Positions 6,574 to 6,922 of a stretch of DNA of 6,922 nt are shown one piece after another; the first letter of the stretch is position 1; every line of letters starts with the position of its first letter. The stretch covers positions 1 through 6,922 of the forward strand of contig SPBW01000115.1 of NCBI GenBank assembly GCA_004525685.1. Reading direction: 5' to 3'. The notes under the pieces were generated by a model that was given only the letters and a program-made list of their open reading frames with translations, was not told the origin of the DNA and did no database searches. This DNA is from Candidatus Atribacteria bacterium (GTDB lineage: Bacteria; Bipolaricaulota; Bipolaricaulia; UBA7950; UBA9294). The translations under genes and the position numbers were made by a program.

Positions 6574-6922
6574 CTAGACGACGGGCTCAAGCCCAAGCAG
6601 GTGAATGATGCCTAGGCTGGCGAATAGGACGAGTATTCCTGCGATTAGGACTCCCAGTGCAATCCATGGCAGAGCATTCTTGTTGTCAATACCCAACAAT
6701 CGAGCAGCGATAGTGCCCGTCCAAGCGCCTGTGCCGGGAAGAGGAATGGCGACGAGAAGTAGTAGGCCGAGGGAACCCCATCGTTCTATCCAGCGTCCCT
6801 TGCGGCGACTGCGTGCGAAGACCCATTCCATGATGTTTCGCGTGACCCTCCATCGCATGAAGAAGGCTTCCATCCATTGGAACCCCCACAACAGGACGGG
6901 GATGACGGCAAGATTCCCCAGC
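6574..6922 (-). CDS. COG2426-type small membrane protein, partial (N-terminus beyond window)
   Basis: The minus-strand frame stays open to the right edge, so only the C-terminal 115 residues are seen; the family is usually about 150-170 residues. The fragment begins LGNLAVIPVLLWGFQWMEAF, has a basic cytoplasmic-looking stretch (FARSRRKGRWIERW), and then the hallmark GLLLLVAIPLPGTGAWTG. A final hydrophobic helix (ALGVLIAGILVLFASLGIIH) precedes the TAG at 6576-6574. This matches the family annotated as putative small multi-drug export protein (COG2426, Sm_multidrug_ex), an inner-membrane protein whose transport role is poorly established. A TTG at 6891 could be taken as a start, but it has no clear ribosome site and the GN...P motif upstream of it belongs to the family, so translation most likely begins outside the window. 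It converges on the secreted-protein operon and has no visible link to it. Confidence 0.85.
   Translation of the reverse strand, partial: LGNLAVIPVLLWGFQWMEAFFMRWRVTRNIMEWVFARSRRKGRWIERWGSLGLLLLVAIPLPGTGAWTGTIAARLLGIDNKNALPWIALGVLIAGILVLFASLGIIHLLGLEPVV

Noticed and set aside
1..6922. CRISPR arrays, tRNA or rRNA genes, insertion sequences, attachment sites
   Set aside because: No regularly spaced direct repeats, tRNA-like cloverleaf, rRNA stretch, transposase or paired terminal repeats were seen in reading both strands.

Overview
The window looks like chromosomal DNA of an uncultivated or little-studied bacterium of medium-to-high GC. Genes start behind Shine-Dalgarno sequences of the GGAGG type and are tightly packed. 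The two large genes encode exported, multi-domain proteins. The N-terminal domain of the first one (an NDSGE motif, then LRVLFSAPVEVTAFGDILT, then FSGGTV) reminds me of secreted proteins from Candidatus Bipolaricaulota (Acetothermia/OP1). That is a recollection with low confidence, and nothing in the window fixes the taxon.

Layout, left to right. (1) 21-830 (+): a complete cytosolic phosphatase of the HAD-IIA (NagD-like) family. (2) 892-1270 (+): the wreck of an ABC transporter ATP-binding gene. Walker A, Q-loop, signature and a pre-Walker B piece survive in alternating frames, with the helical region between Q-loop and signature deleted. (3) 1350-4715 (+): a 1121-residue exported protein joining a glycerophosphodiester phosphodiesterase (GDPD) domain to a GH5/cellulase-like barrel, followed by a small Big/InlB-like repeat domain, a CBM9/DOMON-like segment and a C-terminal beta-sandwich. 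(4) 4702-6468 (+): a second exported protein that overlaps the first by 14 bases. It has a beta-propeller-like middle flanked on both sides by copies of the beta-sandwich that ends protein (3). (5) 6574 to the right edge (-): the C-terminal part of a COG2426-type small membrane protein, convergent with the operon and cut by the window edge.

The overlapping pair (3)+(4) is the interesting part. The two proteins are translationally coupled, both carry signal peptides, and together contain three copies of one apparently uncharacterised domain. The simplest reading is a two-component extracytoplasmic system: one enzyme with a phosphodiesterase and a glycosidase-like module, and one propeller protein for binding or scaffolding, both recognising the same polymer or surface through the shared domain. 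The GH5-like barrel keeps the two expected catalytic glutamates but has changed the usual NEP and HxY motifs, so its activity may be altered. The HAD phosphatase, the dead ABC gene and the COG2426 gene show no functional link to this pair in the sequence.
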